Positions 8,259-17,666 of a DNA stretch of 36,490 nt are shown one piece after another. Every line of letters starts with the position of its first letter. Positions within the stretch are counted from its first letter, which is position 1. The notes below the pieces were generated by a model that saw only the letters and a list, made by a program, of their open reading frames with translations, ran no database searches and was not told the origin of the DNA. The translations under genes were made by a program, and so were the position numbers. This DNA is from Prochlorococcus sp. AH-736-L23. Lineage in GTDB: Bacteria > Cyanobacteriota > Cyanobacteriia > PCC-6307 > Cyanobiaceae. The DNA is taken from assembly GCA_028141225.1 (NCBI GenBank), contig JAOIPS010000012.1, positions 1 to 36,490 on the forward strand. Direction: 5' to 3'.

Positions 8259-9719
8259 TTATTTAGCAGATGCAAAGTCTGGATATGCTTCCATTCCATG
8301 CTCTCCTATATCTAAGCCTTGAGTCTCTTCCTCTTCAGATACTCGGATTCCACCGAATAATCCTCCAATTACAGACCAGGCAATCCAGCAAGTAACTAGT
8401 GTCCAAATAGCATAAGCTGCGGCACCAAGAGCTTGAACTAGAAGAAGGGTAATACCTCCACCATTGAACAATCCCATACCTGCTCCATCGCCTTGTACTG
8501 CTGTACCCCAAAGACCGATAACTACAGTACCCCATACACCACAAACTCCGTGAACAGAGAATGCGCCAACAGGATCATCGATTTCAGCAGCATCAAGTGC
8601 TGCAACAGAAAATACAACGATTATTCCACCTACTAGTCCTGCGAACCAGGCTCCAGCAAGAGTCATATCGCCACAACCAGCGGTGATACTAACCAAACCA
8701 GCAAGGATTCCGTTAATTATCATTGTAAGATCAGGCTTACCAGAAGTTAATGTTGAAACAATAGTTGCACCAATTGCGCCAGCTGCTGCTGCCAAAGTAG
8801 TTGTTACAGCAACATATGGAACCCATTGATCCATAGCAAGTTGTGAACCGGGATTAAAACCATACCAACCTATCCATAGAACTAATGCACCTAGAGTAGC
8901 TATAGCCATGTTGTGTCCTGGCATAGCTTGTGGTTTGCCATCAGAGTATTTGCCAATTCTTGGTCCAAGAAGCATAGCTCCTACAAGACCCGCCCATGCT
9001 CCAACTGAGTGAACAATTGAAGAACCTGCAAAGTCTACAAAACCTAAAGAATCAAGCCAACCACCATTCCATTTCCAGCTACCAGCAATTGGATAAATAA
9101 ATGCAGTTAATACAACAGCAAAAACAACAAATTCTCCAAATTTAACTCTTTCAGCAACAAGACCGGAAACGATAGTTGCCGCAGTTCCTGCGAACGCAGA
9201 CTGGAACAAGAAATCAACAGTTGGGACTAATCCAGCATCAGTTACCATATCTGCAGTAACTGTTGGATCAAAAAATAAGCCGCCAAAATAGAGCCATCCG
9301 TCAGCAACACTTCCTCCGTACATTAGTGAATAGCCGATAAACCAATAAGAAGTTACAGCTAAAGCAAATACGAATAGGTTTTTAGCAAGGATGTTGACTG
9401 CGTTCTTAGAACGGCACATACCTGCTTCAACCATAGCGAAACCGGCGTTCATAAAGATCACTAGGATAGTAGCGATCAAAAGCCATAAATTGTTAGCAAG
9501 AAAAGCTGCATTCAACTCAGGTAAATCAGCTGCATGAGCTGAAAGATTAAAAATACCTAAACCAAACAGAGCTAAAGGAACAGTTGCAAGCCACAACATA
9601 GAGCGGTTTGAACTAAATCCTCGAATACTCCTCAAAAGGAGCATAGGTCCATTAACAAGACTTGCATCTTGTAATTTGGACCTAGAGCGCCTTTGAGGCG
9701 TTTGCAAAGCAGTGGTCAT
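8259..9719 (-). CDS. amt: Ammonium transporter, Amt family
   Basis: This 486-residue protein is the high-affinity ammonium channel/transporter of the plasma membrane. The N-terminus is extended by about 60 residues and contains a signal-like stretch ending in LSAHAADLPE, as in other cyanobacterial Amt1 proteins. The core has about eleven helices, with the start motif NAGFAMVEAGMCRSKNAVNI and the two pore histidines in SIVHSVGAWAG and FSVHGVCGVWG. Codon use and the strong terminator suggest a highly expressed gene. A perfect NtcA box lies upstream, so induction under nitrogen limitation is expected. Confidence 0.97.
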   Translation of the reverse strand: MTTALQTPQRRSRSKLQDASLVNGPMLLLRSIRGFSSNRSMLWLATVPLALFGLGIFNLSAHAADLPELNAAFLANNLWLLIATILVIFMNAGFAMVEAGMCRSKNAVNILAKNLFVFALAVTSYWFIGYSLMYGGSVADGWLYFGGLFFDPTVTADMVTDAGLVPTVDFLFQSAFAGTAATIVSGLVAERVKFGEFVVFAVVLTAFIYPIAGSWKWNGGWLDSLGFVDFAGSSIVHSVGAWAGLVGAMLLGPRIGKYSDGKPQAMPGHNMAIATLGALVLWIGWYGFNPGSQLAMDQWVPYVAVTTTLAAAAGAIGATIVSTLTSGKPDLTMIINGILAGLVSITAGCGDMTLAGAWFAGLVGGIIVVFSVAALDAAEIDDPVGAFSVHGVCGVWGTVVIGLWGTAVQGDGAGMGLFNGGGITLLLVQALGAAAYAIWTLVTCWIAWSVIGGLFGGIRVSEEEETQGLDIGEHGMEAYPDFASAK

Positions 9720-9741
9720 AAAAAAAAATTAGATCTGCAAA

Positions 9742-9759
9742 AAAACAGTTTGTGCTGTT
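9742..9759 (-). promoter_or_regulatory. Small hairpin with U-tract in the amt 5' UTR
   Basis: In the minus-strand transcript AAACAG pairs with CTGTTT around the loop CACAAA, and the 3' arm runs into further U residues. It sits about 22 nt before the amt start codon. It looks like a weak terminator or attenuator but has only two G-C pairs, so a functional role is uncertain. Confidence 0.25.
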
Positions 9760-9773
9760 TCCTTTCATCTTCA

Positions 9774-9816
9774 ATTTTGCTCAAAAAACTTATTAGTGTC
9801 TAGTAGTCGTTGTTAC
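9774..9816 (-). promoter_or_regulatory. NtcA-activated promoter of amt
   Basis: On the minus strand a perfect NtcA consensus GTA-N8-TAC occupies 9803-9816. The best -10 candidate, CAAAAT at 9774-9779, is 23 bp downstream; the family rule is about 22 bp to TA-N3-T. The box is exact and correctly placed for class-II activation, but the -10 is non-consensus. Initiation near 9768 would give a leader of about 48 nt. Confidence 0.7.
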
Positions 9817-9822
9817 CAATTT

Positions 9823-9845
9823 TATAGTTGCATGCCAAAACTATA
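9823..9845. repeat. Inverted repeat upstream of the amt NtcA box
   Basis: TATAGTT at 9823-9829 is repeated inverted as AACTATA at 9839-9845, around a 9-bp centre containing GCATGC. It lies 7 bp upstream of the NtcA box. It may be a second operator, or the end of the sfsA transcript, since an all-AT hairpin follows near 9857-9880. No strong evidence favours either. Confidence 0.3.
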
Positions 9846-9899
9846 TCTGTTAAATTAAAAAAATTTTTTTAAAAAATTTCAAAACATCAAAATATTAAT

Positions 9900-10640
9900 T
9901 TATTTCAAAGGTTTAATTCCTTTCCATGATACATGGTCTTTATGAAATTCAAAGGAACATGGAATGGTTATCATTCCTGCACTTAAAGATTCTCTAAAAA
10001 GACTGCCATATATGGGATCTGCATCATCTCCTGGGGCAAAAAAACAAGCATCTTTTCTCGTAATACAAAGTACTAAAACACTTTTACTTTCAGGAATTAA
10101 TTCCTTTAATTCGATGAGGTGTTTTTGACCTCTTTTCGTTACTGTATCTGGGAATAGAGCTACATTTTCTTTTATCCAAGTCGTATTTTTTACCTCTATG
10201 TAAATGTTACGATTATCAGGATTTGAAGATTTTGGAGTTAAAAAAAAGTCAATTCTGCTTTTTTTATCTTTGCCATATGGAACTTCAGATGTAATTGTCT
10301 CTATTTCTCCAATTATTTCTTTTAGCAAGTTTTTCTCAATTACCTTTTTGATCAACTTATTTGCAAATAGCGTATTTATTCCAACCCAGACCTCCTGGTT
10401 ATTTTTATCAAAAACACATACCTGTTCCCAAGTAAAAGGTAATTTTCTTTTTGGAGAATGGGAAACACTTAATCTTACTTTTGCTCCCTCGGACAAAAGT
10501 CCCTTCATTGGTCCTGTATTAGCACAATGAGCAGTTACCACCTTCCCACTTTCTAATTCAATATCCGCAAGAAACCTTTTATACCTCTTTATTAAAACAC
10601 CTTCAATTAATGGATCAAATTCAATTATCCGATCATTCAT
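9900..10640 (-). CDS. sfsA: SfsA family protein (sugar fermentation stimulation protein homolog)
   Basis: The 246-residue length and motifs match SfsA: the N-terminal [27 protein letters not shown], and the nuclease-like core with [29 protein letters not shown] and the late [12 protein letters not shown]. The fold contains a PD-(D/E)XK-like domain and an N-terminal OB-like domain. In Escherichia coli it was named from effects on maltose gene expression; its biochemical role in cyanobacteria is not established. It diverges from murJ across a 31-bp gap if the longer murJ start is used. Confidence 0.92.
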   Translation of the reverse strand: MNDRIIEFDPLIEGVLIKRYKRFLADIELESGKVVTAHCANTGPMKGLLSEGAKVRLSVSHSPKRKLPFTWEQVCVFDKNNQEVWVGINTLFANKLIKKVIEKNLLKEIIGEIETITSEVPYGKDKKSRIDFFLTPKSSNPDNRNIYIEVKNTTWIKENVALFPDTVTKRGQKHLIELKELIPESKSVLVLCITRKDACFFAPGDDADPIYGSLFRESLSAGMITIPCSFEFHKDHVSWKGIKPLK

Positions 10641-10666
10641 AAATATGTCGTTAGTTAAAAATCAAA

Positions 10667-10672
10667 TATAAT
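10667..10672 (+). promoter_or_regulatory. Consensus -10 element of the murJ promoter
   Basis: A perfect TATAAT lies at 10667-10672, with transcription expected to begin near 10679. Its last T is also the first base of the TTG at 10672-10674, so the resulting transcript cannot use that TTG. I see no good -35 at 16-18 bp. The match is a single hexamer in AT-rich DNA, hence moderate confidence. Confidence 0.4.
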
Positions 10673-10710
10673 TGAAACTTGAACTTCTTGAAAAATTTAG
10701 ACAAATCCAA

Positions 10711-12297
10711 ATGCATTCATTTTTAAAAAATAATGTTTTTTCAATTTCATTTGGTACTAGTCTAAGTAAATTAGCTGGATGCTTAAGACAAGTATTTATA
10801 GCTGCTGCTTTTGGGGTAGGCGTAACATACGACGCATTTAATTATGCTTATATAATTCCAGGTTTTTTGCTCGTAATTATTGGAGGAATTAATGGTCCTT
10901 TACATAATGCAGTAGTTGCCGTTTTAACTCCTCTTAACAAAAAAAATGGAGGGATTATTCTAACTCAAGTAAGTATAAAACTTTCAATACTGTTAATTGG
11001 TTTAGCTATATTGATTTACTTAAATTCAAGTTTATTTATTGAATTACTAGCCCCAAATTTAAGTTACCAAGCAAAATCTATTGCTACTTACCAATTAAGA
11101 ATTCTTACACCTTGTATCCCATTATCTGGCTTTATTGGCTTAAGCTTTGGCGCCCTAAATGCCCGAAGAAAATTCTTTTTATCAAGTATAAGTCCAGCAA
11201 TAACAAGCTTAACTACTATAGTTTTTATTTTATTTAGTTGGATTTTAAACCAAGAAAATTCATCCTCAAATTCCCTCACTTATGCCGGATTACTAGCTTT
11301 TGCAACCTTGAGTGGAACTTTAATTCAGTTTGTTGTTCAAATTTGGGAAATAAATAAAATAGGCCTCTTGAGGTTAGAACCAACCTTCCTAAAATTTAAA
11401 GATGAACAGAGAAGGATTTTAAAACTAATAATTCCAGCATCTATCTCATCAGGTCTGAGTCAAATAAATGTTTTCATCGATATGTTTTTTGCTTCCAGTT
11501 TTCAGGGAGCAGCCTCGGGACTAGCTTACGGAAATTTCCTTATACAAGCCCCATTAGGTATATTATCTAACTCTTTAATTTTGCCATTACTTCCGAAGTT
11601 TTCTAAATTGAGAAGTGAGGAAAACACTAGGGCAATACAAAAAAAACTAATTTCTGGAATAGAATACTGTTTTTTGACAACTATTTTTTTAACTGGATTT
11701 TTCGTAACATTCAATAACCAAATTGTAGAGTTAGTTTTTCAAAGAGGAGCTTTTGATTATTTAGCGGCATTAAAGGTAAAGAACATACTAATTGCTTATG
11801 CTGTCGGAATACCTTTTTATCTTTATAGAGATCTGTTAGTAAGAACTTACTACTCAATAGAAAAAACTAAATTCCCTTTTAGGTTGTCATTCGCAGGGAT
11901 AATATTTAATGTTTTTTTTGATTGGTTTTTAATTGGTGCACCAATTAAGAATTTTGGAAATCTTTCACCATATAATTTTGGAGTTGTAGGTATAATTTTA
12001 TCTTCTGTAATAGTCAACTTTATAGTTTGCATTTTTCTTTCTTTCAATCTTCCCAATGAAGATATTAATTTGCCTAACTTGGATTTATTGAGGAAAATAA
12101 CACTTATGTTTTTTGCATCATTTCTAGACAGCGCAATTTGTTTTAATTTTTTTAAAACTAAGAATAACTTAAATTCAAATTTCGAAGAATTTTTATTATT
12201 AATATTTGGATCTCTAACTTTTTTCGTAATTTATTTTTTAATCACAAAATGTTTGAAAGTAAATAAATTCAAAATTCATCAAAAAAGTTCTAGTTAA
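10711..12297 (+). CDS. murJ: Lipid II flippase MurJ (MviN)
   Basis: MurJ flips the peptidoglycan precursor lipid II across the plasma membrane. The protein is almost entirely hydrophobic with about 14 helices. It carries MurJ/MviN features such as SKLAGCLRQVFIAAAFG near the N-terminus, NGPLHNAVVAVLTP, and VFQRGAFD in the second half. I chose ATG 10711 (MHSFLKNN, 528 residues) because it aligns directly with the usual MurJ N-terminus and lies downstream of the TATAAT at 10667. A TTG at 10672 would add 13 hydrophilic residues and cannot be excluded. Its end overlaps the convergent DUF3181-like gene by 8 bp. Confidence 0.9.
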   Translation: MHSFLKNNVFSISFGTSLSKLAGCLRQVFIAAAFGVGVTYDAFNYAYIIPGFLLVIIGGINGPLHNAVVAVLTPLNKKNGGIILTQVSIKLSILLIGLAILIYLNSSLFIELLAPNLSYQAKSIATYQLRILTPCIPLSGFIGLSFGALNARRKFFLSSISPAITSLTTIVFILFSWILNQENSSSNSLTYAGLLAFATLSGTLIQFVVQIWEINKIGLLRLEPTFLKFKDEQRRILKLIIPASISSGLSQINVFIDMFFASSFQGAASGLAYGNFLIQAPLGILSNSLILPLLPKFSKLRSEENTRAIQKKLISGIEYCFLTTIFLTGFFVTFNNQIVELVFQRGAFDYLAALKVKNILIAYAVGIPFYLYRDLLVRTYYSIEKTKFPFRLSFAGIIFNVFFDWFLIGAPIKNFGNLSPYNFGVVGIILSSVIVNFIVCIFLSFNLPNEDINLPNLDLLRKITLMFFASFLDSAICFNFFKTKNNLNSNFEEFLLLIFGSLTFFVIYFLITKCLKVNKFKIHQKSSS

Positions 12298-12577
12298 AAA
12301 AACTTTCCAAAATCTCCTCTAATTCTAGAATTTGTGAAGTAGTTATTAAATTAATCAGTGGAATACTATTAACACCATCACCTACTTTTACATTAATTGC
12401 TTTTAAACTTATTTTTGCAGCCTCCAATGGGCCTTGATCTTTATTACTTATACATTCAATAGCAAGGTTTCTTGCGAGGCCAGCATCTCCAAGATACAAA
12501 TTCCACTTTTCTATTTTTATAAAAACCTTTTCTGAAATAATATTTTCTAGATCACTTATTCCTATCTGAGAGTCCAT
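12290..12577 (-). CDS. Small cyanobacterial protein, DUF3181-like
   Basis: This is a 95-residue soluble protein. The central KVFIKIEKWNLYLGDAGLAR and the C-terminal pattern of NSIPLINLITTSQILELEEIL resemble the cyanobacteria-restricted DUF3181 family, whose function I do not know. There is no signal peptide or membrane segment. It sits 14 bp downstream of an 83-residue membrane protein on the same strand, so the two are probably transcribed together. Its 3' end overlaps murJ by 8 bp on the opposite strand. Confidence 0.65.
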   Translation of the reverse strand: MDSQIGISDLENIISEKVFIKIEKWNLYLGDAGLARNLAIECISNKDQGPLEAAKISLKAINVKVGDGVNSIPLINLITTSQILELEEILESFFN

Positions 12578-12591
12578 AAATATATCTTGTT

Positions 12592-12843
12592 TTAAGATGA
12601 TTGTTTTGAAGTATCTTTAGGTTTTTTTATAATTACGAAAAGTAAATGGGAGGCCAAAAGAACTGACCAGAAGATTGCAAAATTATTAAAAAAATCTATT
12701 TCATATTTAATTTCTTTTAAAAGCCACGTGCCACTTACAATCGCAGTAAATATCATACAATGAATAACAAAATTTACTATTCGAGAAAAATGTTTATAAA
12801 TAGGATCTTCTAAATCTCCATTTCCGTACCACTTTATAGGCAT
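12592..12843 (-). CDS. Small two-helix membrane protein, unknown function
   Basis: The 83-residue sequence starts with MPIKWYGNGDLEDPIYKHFSR and then has two hydrophobic helices (about 22-43 and 51-73), followed by a short Lys/Ser-rich tail. The PIYKHFSRIVNFVIH segment before helix 1 looks conserved-type sequence, but I do not recognise the family. The genuine status is supported by clean spacing to the next gene and by codon use like its neighbours. The ATG is the first possible start. It may form a small operon with the DUF3181-like gene. Confidence 0.6.
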   Translation of the reverse strand: MPIKWYGNGDLEDPIYKHFSRIVNFVIHCMIFTAIVSGTWLLKEIKYEIDFFNNFAIFWSVLLASHLLFVIIKKPKDTSKQSS

Positions 12844-12889
12844 ATTAATAATAGGATTGTTAATAATAGATATTTTACCCGAAATCTAG

Positions 12890-12919
12890 TTGACTAAGAG
12901 ACCCTGAAACAGAGATATT
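12890..12919 (+). promoter_or_regulatory. Probable promoter of tRNA-Arg
   Basis: TTGACT at 12890-12895 is a five-of-six -35 match, followed after 18 bp by GATATT at 12914-12919. Initiation near 12926 would place the start a few bases before the mature tRNA 5' end at 12930, a normal layout for a monocistronic tRNA gene. Confidence 0.45.
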
Positions 12920-12929
12920 ACATAATTAT

Positions 12930-13003
12930 GCGCCTGTAGCTCAGTGGATTAGAGCACCTGACTACGGATCAGGGTGTCGGGAGTTCGAATCTCTCCAGGC
13001 GCG
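12930..13003 (+). tRNA. tRNA-Arg (anticodon ACG)
   Basis: The 74-nt cloverleaf has acceptor stem GCGCCTG (12930-12936) paired with CAGGCGC (12996-13002) and discriminator G at 13003. The D-arm TAGCTCAGTGG is followed by an anticodon stem CCTGA/TCAGG closing the loop CTACGGA, with anticodon ACG at 12964-12966, and a T-loop with GTTCGAATC. The wobble A would be deaminated to inosine by TadA, reading CGU, CGC and CGA. The 3' CCA is not encoded. It lies 77 bp upstream of glyA. Confidence 0.97.
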
Positions 13004-13080
13004 TTTAAAATTCTGAAATATTCTTTTTATATTTTTCTTATAAATATCGTCTATATTATGCGTATTACCTATCCAATTAA

Positions 13081-14352
13081 ATGAATATCCATCAAGATCT
13101 TAAAGAAAGTGATCCAGTAATATCCAATTTTATCAACTCTGAAAAAAATAGACAGGAAACTCATCTTGAGTTAATCGCAAGTGAAAATTTCGCATCAATT
13201 GCCGTCATGCAGGCTCAAGGATCCGTCCTTACAAATAAATACGCAGAGGGATTACCTCAAAAAAGATATTACGGTGGATGTGAATTTGTTGATGAAATCG
13301 AGGAATTAGCTATCCAAAGAGCAAAAAAATTATTTAATGCAAATTGGGCTAATGTTCAACCACATAGTGGAGCACAGGCAAATGCTGCTGTTTTTCTAAG
13401 TCTACTTAAACCTGGCGACACAATCATGGGTATGGATTTATCTCATGGTGGACACCTAACTCATGGATCTCCAGTAAATATGAGTGGCAAGTGGTTCAAT
13501 GCAGTTCACTATGGTGTGAATAAAGAAACTAGTGAATTAAATTTTAATGAGATAAGGGAGATAGCACTTGAAACAAATCCAAAATTAATCATATGCGGAT
13601 ATTCTGCTTATCCAAGAACAATCGATTTTGAATCATTTAGAAATATTGCAGATGAAGTTGGTGCATTCTTAATGGCTGATATTGCACACATTGCCGGTCT
13701 TGTAGCAAGTAAACTTCACCCAAATCCAATACCTTATTGTGATGTAGTAACTACAACTACTCATAAAACATTAAGAGGGCCTAGAGGGGGACTTATATTG
13801 TGTAGAGATGCAGAATTTGGGAAGAAATTTGATAAATCTGTTTTCCCTGGAACTCAAGGTGGGCCCCTAGAACATATTATTGCAGCTAAAGCAGTCGCAT
13901 TTGGAGAAGCCTTACAGCCAGATTTCGTTAATTATTCCGAACAAGTAATAAAAAATGCCAAAGTTCTAGCTTCAACTTTAAAAAATAGAGGTATTAATAT
14001 CGTAAGTGGAGGCACTGATAATCATATTGTTTTACTCGATTTAAGAAGCATCAATATGACTGGTAAAATTGCTGACTTGCTCGTAAGTGAAGTAAATATC
14101 ACTGCGAATAAAAATACTGTTCCATTTGACCCTGAATCACCATTTGTGACCAGCGGTCTAAGGTTAGGTACTGCTGCTTTAACTACTAGAGGCTTTAATG
14201 AGAATGCTTTTGCAGAAGTTGGCGAAATTATTGCCGATAGATTACTTAATCCAAACGATTCAATAATTGAGAGTCAATGTAAAGAAAGAGTATTATCCTT
14301 ATGTAATCGTTTTCCTCTTTATGAAGGCAAACTTGAAGCATCAATTAAATGA
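13081..14352 (+). CDS. glyA: Serine hydroxymethyltransferase
   Basis: GlyA converts serine and THF to glycine and 5,10-methylene-THF, the main one-carbon source, using PLP. The 423-residue length is typical. Motifs include LIASENFAS near the N-terminus, the substrate-binding [25 protein letters not shown], the cofactor-binding [11 protein letters not shown] and the Schiff-base lysine in [14 protein letters not shown] (Lys229). The ATG immediately follows a short leader after tRNA-Arg. Its stop overlaps the cinA start by 4 bp (ATGA), so the pair is translationally coupled. Confidence 0.97.
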   Translation: MNIHQDLKESDPVISNFINSEKNRQETHLELIASENFASIAVMQAQGSVLTNKYAEGLPQKRYYGGCEFVDEIEELAIQRAKKLFNANWANVQPHSGAQANAAVFLSLLKPGDTIMGMDLSHGGHLTHGSPVNMSGKWFNAVHYGVNKETSELNFNEIREIALETNPKLIICGYSAYPRTIDFESFRNIADEVGAFLMADIAHIAGLVASKLHPNPIPYCDVVTTTTHKTLRGPRGGLILCRDAEFGKKFDKSVFPGTQGGPLEHIIAAKAVAFGEALQPDFVNYSEQVIKNAKVLASTLKNRGINIVSGGTDNHIVLLDLRSINMTGKIADLLVSEVNITANKNTVPFDPESPFVTSGLRLGTAALTTRGFNENAFAEVGEIIADRLLNPNDSIIESQCKERVLSLCNRFPLYEGKLEASIK

Positions 14353-15623
14353 GTCCAAATTCCAGGGGAGTTGAAATTCTTTCTATTGGAACAGAATTAC
14401 TTTTAGGAAATATTACAAATACAAATGCTCAATGGATTTCTGAACAGCTGTCTCAACTAGGCTTAAATCACTTTAGGCAGACAACCGTAGGTGATAATTG
14501 TGACCGAATTATAAAAGTAATTCAAGAAATATCCAAAAGAAGTAACCTTCTAATTACAACGGGTGGCTTAGGGCCCACCCCCGATGATTTAACTACTAAA
14601 GCAATAGCCAAATCATTTAATGCATCTCTTTTTGAAAGACCGCACTTATGGGAAGAAATTAAACGAAAACTTTCAAACTCAAATCTCCAGGACGATTCCT
14701 CTAGCTTAAGGAAACAATGTTTCTTCCCAAAAAATGCTCAAATTATTAATAATCCTAGGGGAACTGCCCCTGGAATGATTTGGGAACCTATAACAGGATT
14801 TACTATTCTTACTTTCCCTGGAGTACCCAGTGAAATGAAAACTATGTGGGAGGAGACGGCATATGATTTAGTGAAAAATAAATTCTCAGATAGTTACTCC
14901 TTTTTTTCAAACACTCTAAAATTTGCAGGCATTGGAGAATCTAGCGTTGCAGAAAAAATTAACGATCTATTAAATCTTAAAAACCCTACTGTCGCTCCAT
15001 ATGCAAACTTAGGAGAGGTTAAACTCAGAATAACAGCGCGAGCCAAGAATGACTTGGAAGCAAAAAAAATAATTAAACCTGTAAAAGAAAAATTAAAAAA
15101 AGATTTTTCAAAATTTATTTTTGGAGAAGACAATGATACTCTCCAAAGCGTCTTAATAAAAGAATTAACCAAGAGGAACGAAACAATTGTTTTTGCTGAA
15201 TCTTGCACAGGAGGCCTTCTATCTTCATCACTAACATCAATATCGGGATCATCTCAAGTTTTTCGAGGTAGTATTGTTTCCTATACTAATGAGCTAAAAA
15301 ATTCATTATTAAATATTTCAGAAGATAAGCTTGCAAAATATGGGGCTGTTTCTGAAGAAGTTTGTGAGGCCATGGCAATTAATGTAAAAGATCAATTAGT
15401 AGGAGATTGGGCAATAGCAATTAGTGGAATAGCTGGTCCCAGTGGAGGCAGTCAAGATAAACCCGTTGGACTTGTCTATATCTCAATTGCAGGACCGAAT
15501 AATCACATAACTAATATAAAAAAATTATTTAACTCAACCCGAAATAGGATAGAAATTCAAACACTAAGTGTAAATGTGTGTTTGAACAGCCTCAGATTAA
15601 TCCTATTATCTAATAGTAAGTAA
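14349..15623 (+). CDS. cinA: CinA family protein (MoCF-like domain plus nicotinamide-nucleotide amidase domain)
   Basis: The 424-residue protein has both expected domains. The N-terminal half is MoCF/MogA-like, with [31 protein letters not shown] and [12 protein letters not shown]. The C-terminal half, from about residue 265, is the PncC amidase, with [26 protein letters not shown] and [10 protein letters not shown]. Family members hydrolyse NMN in pyridine nucleotide salvage, and in some bacteria cinA is damage- or competence-linked; no recA is nearby here. Start ATG overlaps the glyA stop by 4 bp. Confidence 0.93.
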   Translation: MSPNSRGVEILSIGTELLLGNITNTNAQWISEQLSQLGLNHFRQTTVGDNCDRIIKVIQEISKRSNLLITTGGLGPTPDDLTTKAIAKSFNASLFERPHLWEEIKRKLSNSNLQDDSSSLRKQCFFPKNAQIINNPRGTAPGMIWEPITGFTILTFPGVPSEMKTMWEETAYDLVKNKFSDSYSFFSNTLKFAGIGESSVAEKINDLLNLKNPTVAPYANLGEVKLRITARAKNDLEAKKIIKPVKEKLKKDFSKFIFGEDNDTLQSVLIKELTKRNETIVFAESCTGGLLSSSLTSISGSSQVFRGSIVSYTNELKNSLLNISEDKLAKYGAVSEEVCEAMAINVKDQLVGDWAIAISGIAGPSGGSQDKPVGLVYISIAGPNNHITNIKKLFNSTRNRIEIQTLSVNVCLNSLRLILLSNSK

Positions 15624-15636
15624 CTATTTTTACAAA

Positions 15637-17043
15637 TTGAGTCAAGATACCCTATTTGATAAAGTTTGGGATTTACATAAAGTTTCAAGTCTTCCTGGAG
15701 GATCTGATCAAATATTTATTGGTCTTCATCTTATCCATGAAGTGACAAGTCCTCAAGCATTTGGAGCTTTAAAGGACAAAAACTTAAAAGTCAAATTTCC
15801 TGGAAGAACTGTTGCTACTGTTGATCATATTGTCCCAACCGATAATCAGAGCAGGCCTTTCAAAGATAATCTCGCTGAACAGATGATTGAAACACTTGAA
15901 AAGAATTGCTTAGAAAATAAAATAAGATTTTTTAATATTGGTAGTGGCAATCAAGGAATAGTTCACGTAGTGGCCCCAGAATTAGGCCTAACTCAGCCAG
16001 GAATGACGATTGCCTGCGGAGATTCTCATACTTCAACTCATGGAGCTTTTGGGTCAATTGCTTTTGGGATAGGTACAAGTCAAGTAAGAGATGTTCTTGC
16101 TACCCAAACCATCGCTATGAACAAATTACAGGTTAGGCAGATTTGGTGTAATAATAAATTATCTAAAGGTGTTTACGCTAAGGATTTAGTTCTTCATATC
16201 ATTAATGAACTTGGTGTAAAAGCAGGTGTAGGTTTCGCGTATGAATTCGCAGGGCCTGCAATAGATGATTTATCAATGGAAGAAAGGATGACGATATGCA
16301 ATATGTCTATTGAAGGAGGAGCAAGATGCGGCTACATTAACCCTGATGAAAAGACCTTTAGTTACATTAAAAATAAATTATGTGCTCCAAAAAATGAGCA
16401 TTGGGATAAAGCTCTCGCATGGTGGGAATCATTAAAAAGTGATGAAAATTCAACTTATGATGACGTCTTTAAATTAGATGCTTCTAAAGTAGAACCAACG
16501 GTAACCTGGGGGATTACTCCCGGCCAAAGTATAAGCATTAATCAACAAATCCCTCAGTTAGATGATTTATCCCCAAATGATAAATTAGTTGCAAAAGAAG
16601 CTTATGAATATATGAGTTTCAAGCCAGGACAATTAATAAAAGATACTCCTGTAGATGTTTGTTTTATAGGTAGTTGTACAAATGGAAGAATCAGTGACTT
16701 AAGAGTTGCAGCTCAAGTATTAAAAAACAAAAAAGTATCCAAGAATGTCAAAGCGTTTGTAGTTCCAGGTTCAGAAAAAGTGGCGACTGAAGCAAAACAA
16801 GAAGGTATTGATCAAATATTTAAAGATTCTGGATTTCAATGGAGAGAACCTGGCTGTTCAATGTGTTTAGCAATGAATTCAGATAAGCTTATAGGCAATC
16901 AAATAAGTGCAAGTTCTAGTAATAGAAATTTCAAGGGTAGACAAGGATCTCCCAGTGGAAGAACACTTCTGATGAGTCCAGCAATGGTTGCTGCTGCTGC
17001 AATTAATGGCAAAGTCAGTGACGTTAGAGAATTTATAAACTGA
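15637..17043 (+). CDS. leuC: 3-isopropylmalate dehydratase large subunit
   Basis: LeuC is the aconitase-like subunit that with LeuD isomerises 2- to 3-isopropylmalate in leucine synthesis. The 468-residue length fits. The three [4Fe-4S] ligands are Cys347 (in GSCTNGR), Cys407 and Cys410 (in PGCSMC), and the substrate motif [14 protein letters not shown] is intact. The start codon is TTG at 15637, giving [16 protein letters not shown], which is the normal N-terminus for the family, so TTG initiation is well supported. It lies 13 bp after cinA and its stop overlaps the leuD ATG by one base. Confidence 0.97.
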   Translation: MSQDTLFDKVWDLHKVSSLPGGSDQIFIGLHLIHEVTSPQAFGALKDKNLKVKFPGRTVATVDHIVPTDNQSRPFKDNLAEQMIETLEKNCLENKIRFFNIGSGNQGIVHVVAPELGLTQPGMTIACGDSHTSTHGAFGSIAFGIGTSQVRDVLATQTIAMNKLQVRQIWCNNKLSKGVYAKDLVLHIINELGVKAGVGFAYEFAGPAIDDLSMEERMTICNMSIEGGARCGYINPDEKTFSYIKNKLCAPKNEHWDKALAWWESLKSDENSTYDDVFKLDASKVEPTVTWGITPGQSISINQQIPQLDDLSPNDKLVAKEAYEYMSFKPGQLIKDTPVDVCFIGSCTNGRISDLRVAAQVLKNKKVSKNVKAFVVPGSEKVATEAKQEGIDQIFKDSGFQWREPGCSMCLAMNSDKLIGNQISASSSNRNFKGRQGSPSGRTLLMSPAMVAAAAINGKVSDVREFIN

Positions 17044-17666
17044 TGAAATCAGAGTTTACCCCACCAATTGGGAAAATTTCAAATGTGAATGGTCAATGTA
17101 TCTCATTGATTGGTAACGATATTGATACAGATAGAATAATTCCAGCGCGTTTTTTGAAGTGTGTTAACTTTGATTCCTTGGGTGAATCTGTGTTTGAAGA
17201 CGATAGAAAAAATTTCAAAGGAAGTCATCCGTTTGATCTAGAAGAAAACAGAAATGCCTCAATACTAATTGTTAATAGCAATTTTGGATGTGGTTCCAGC
17301 AGAGAACATGCCCCCCAAGCGCTTATGAGATGGGGTATAAGAGCAATAATAGGCGAGAGTTTCGCAGACATTTTTTACAGTAACTGTATTGCGATAGGAA
17401 TTCCATGTTTTACGCTACCCAAAAAATCCATAGAAAAAATACAAAACTATAGCGATAATAATTTTTTATTTTTAGAAATTGATCTAAAAAATTCACTAGC
17501 AAAATCAAAAGATTTAAGTTTAAATCTTGAGATTAAAGAAAGCTCCAGAAAAATGTTTTTATCAGGGGAATGGGATGCAACTTCAACACTTCTTAATAAT
17601 AAAAATTTAATAGAAAATAAATTCAATCAATTACCCTATATCAAATTTAATACGAATTTTTTATAG
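17043..17666 (+). CDS. leuD: 3-isopropylmalate dehydratase small subunit
   Basis: LeuD is the swivel-domain partner of LeuC. The 207-residue sequence has the conserved GNDIDTDRIIPARFLK start and NFGCGSSREHAPQALM active-site loop, followed by IIGESFADIFYSNC. The start shares one base with the leuC stop (TGATG), a coupled arrangement that should give equal amounts of the two subunits. The stop at 17666 directly abuts the end of the convergent DUF3769 gene, with no intergenic base and no terminator hairpin. Confidence 0.96.
   Translation: MKSEFTPPIGKISNVNGQCISLIGNDIDTDRIIPARFLKCVNFDSLGESVFEDDRKNFKGSHPFDLEENRNASILIVNSNFGCGSSREHAPQALMRWGIRAIIGESFADIFYSNCIAIGIPCFTLPKKSIEKIQNYSDNNFLFLEIDLKNSLAKSKDLSLNLEIKESSRKMFLSGEWDATSTLLNNKNLIENKFNQLPYIKFNTNFL

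Noticed and set aside
8335..8544. Minus-strand 69-codon ORF inside amt
   Set aside because: Its Ser/Tyr/Trp-rich translation is an out-of-frame shadow of the conserved Amt C-terminal helices.
10204..10530. Plus-strand 108-codon ORF inside sfsA
   Set aside because: Antisense shadow of the conserved SfsA core.
14894..15208. Minus-strand 104-codon ORF inside cinA
   Set aside because: Antisense to the CinA interdomain region, with no independent support.
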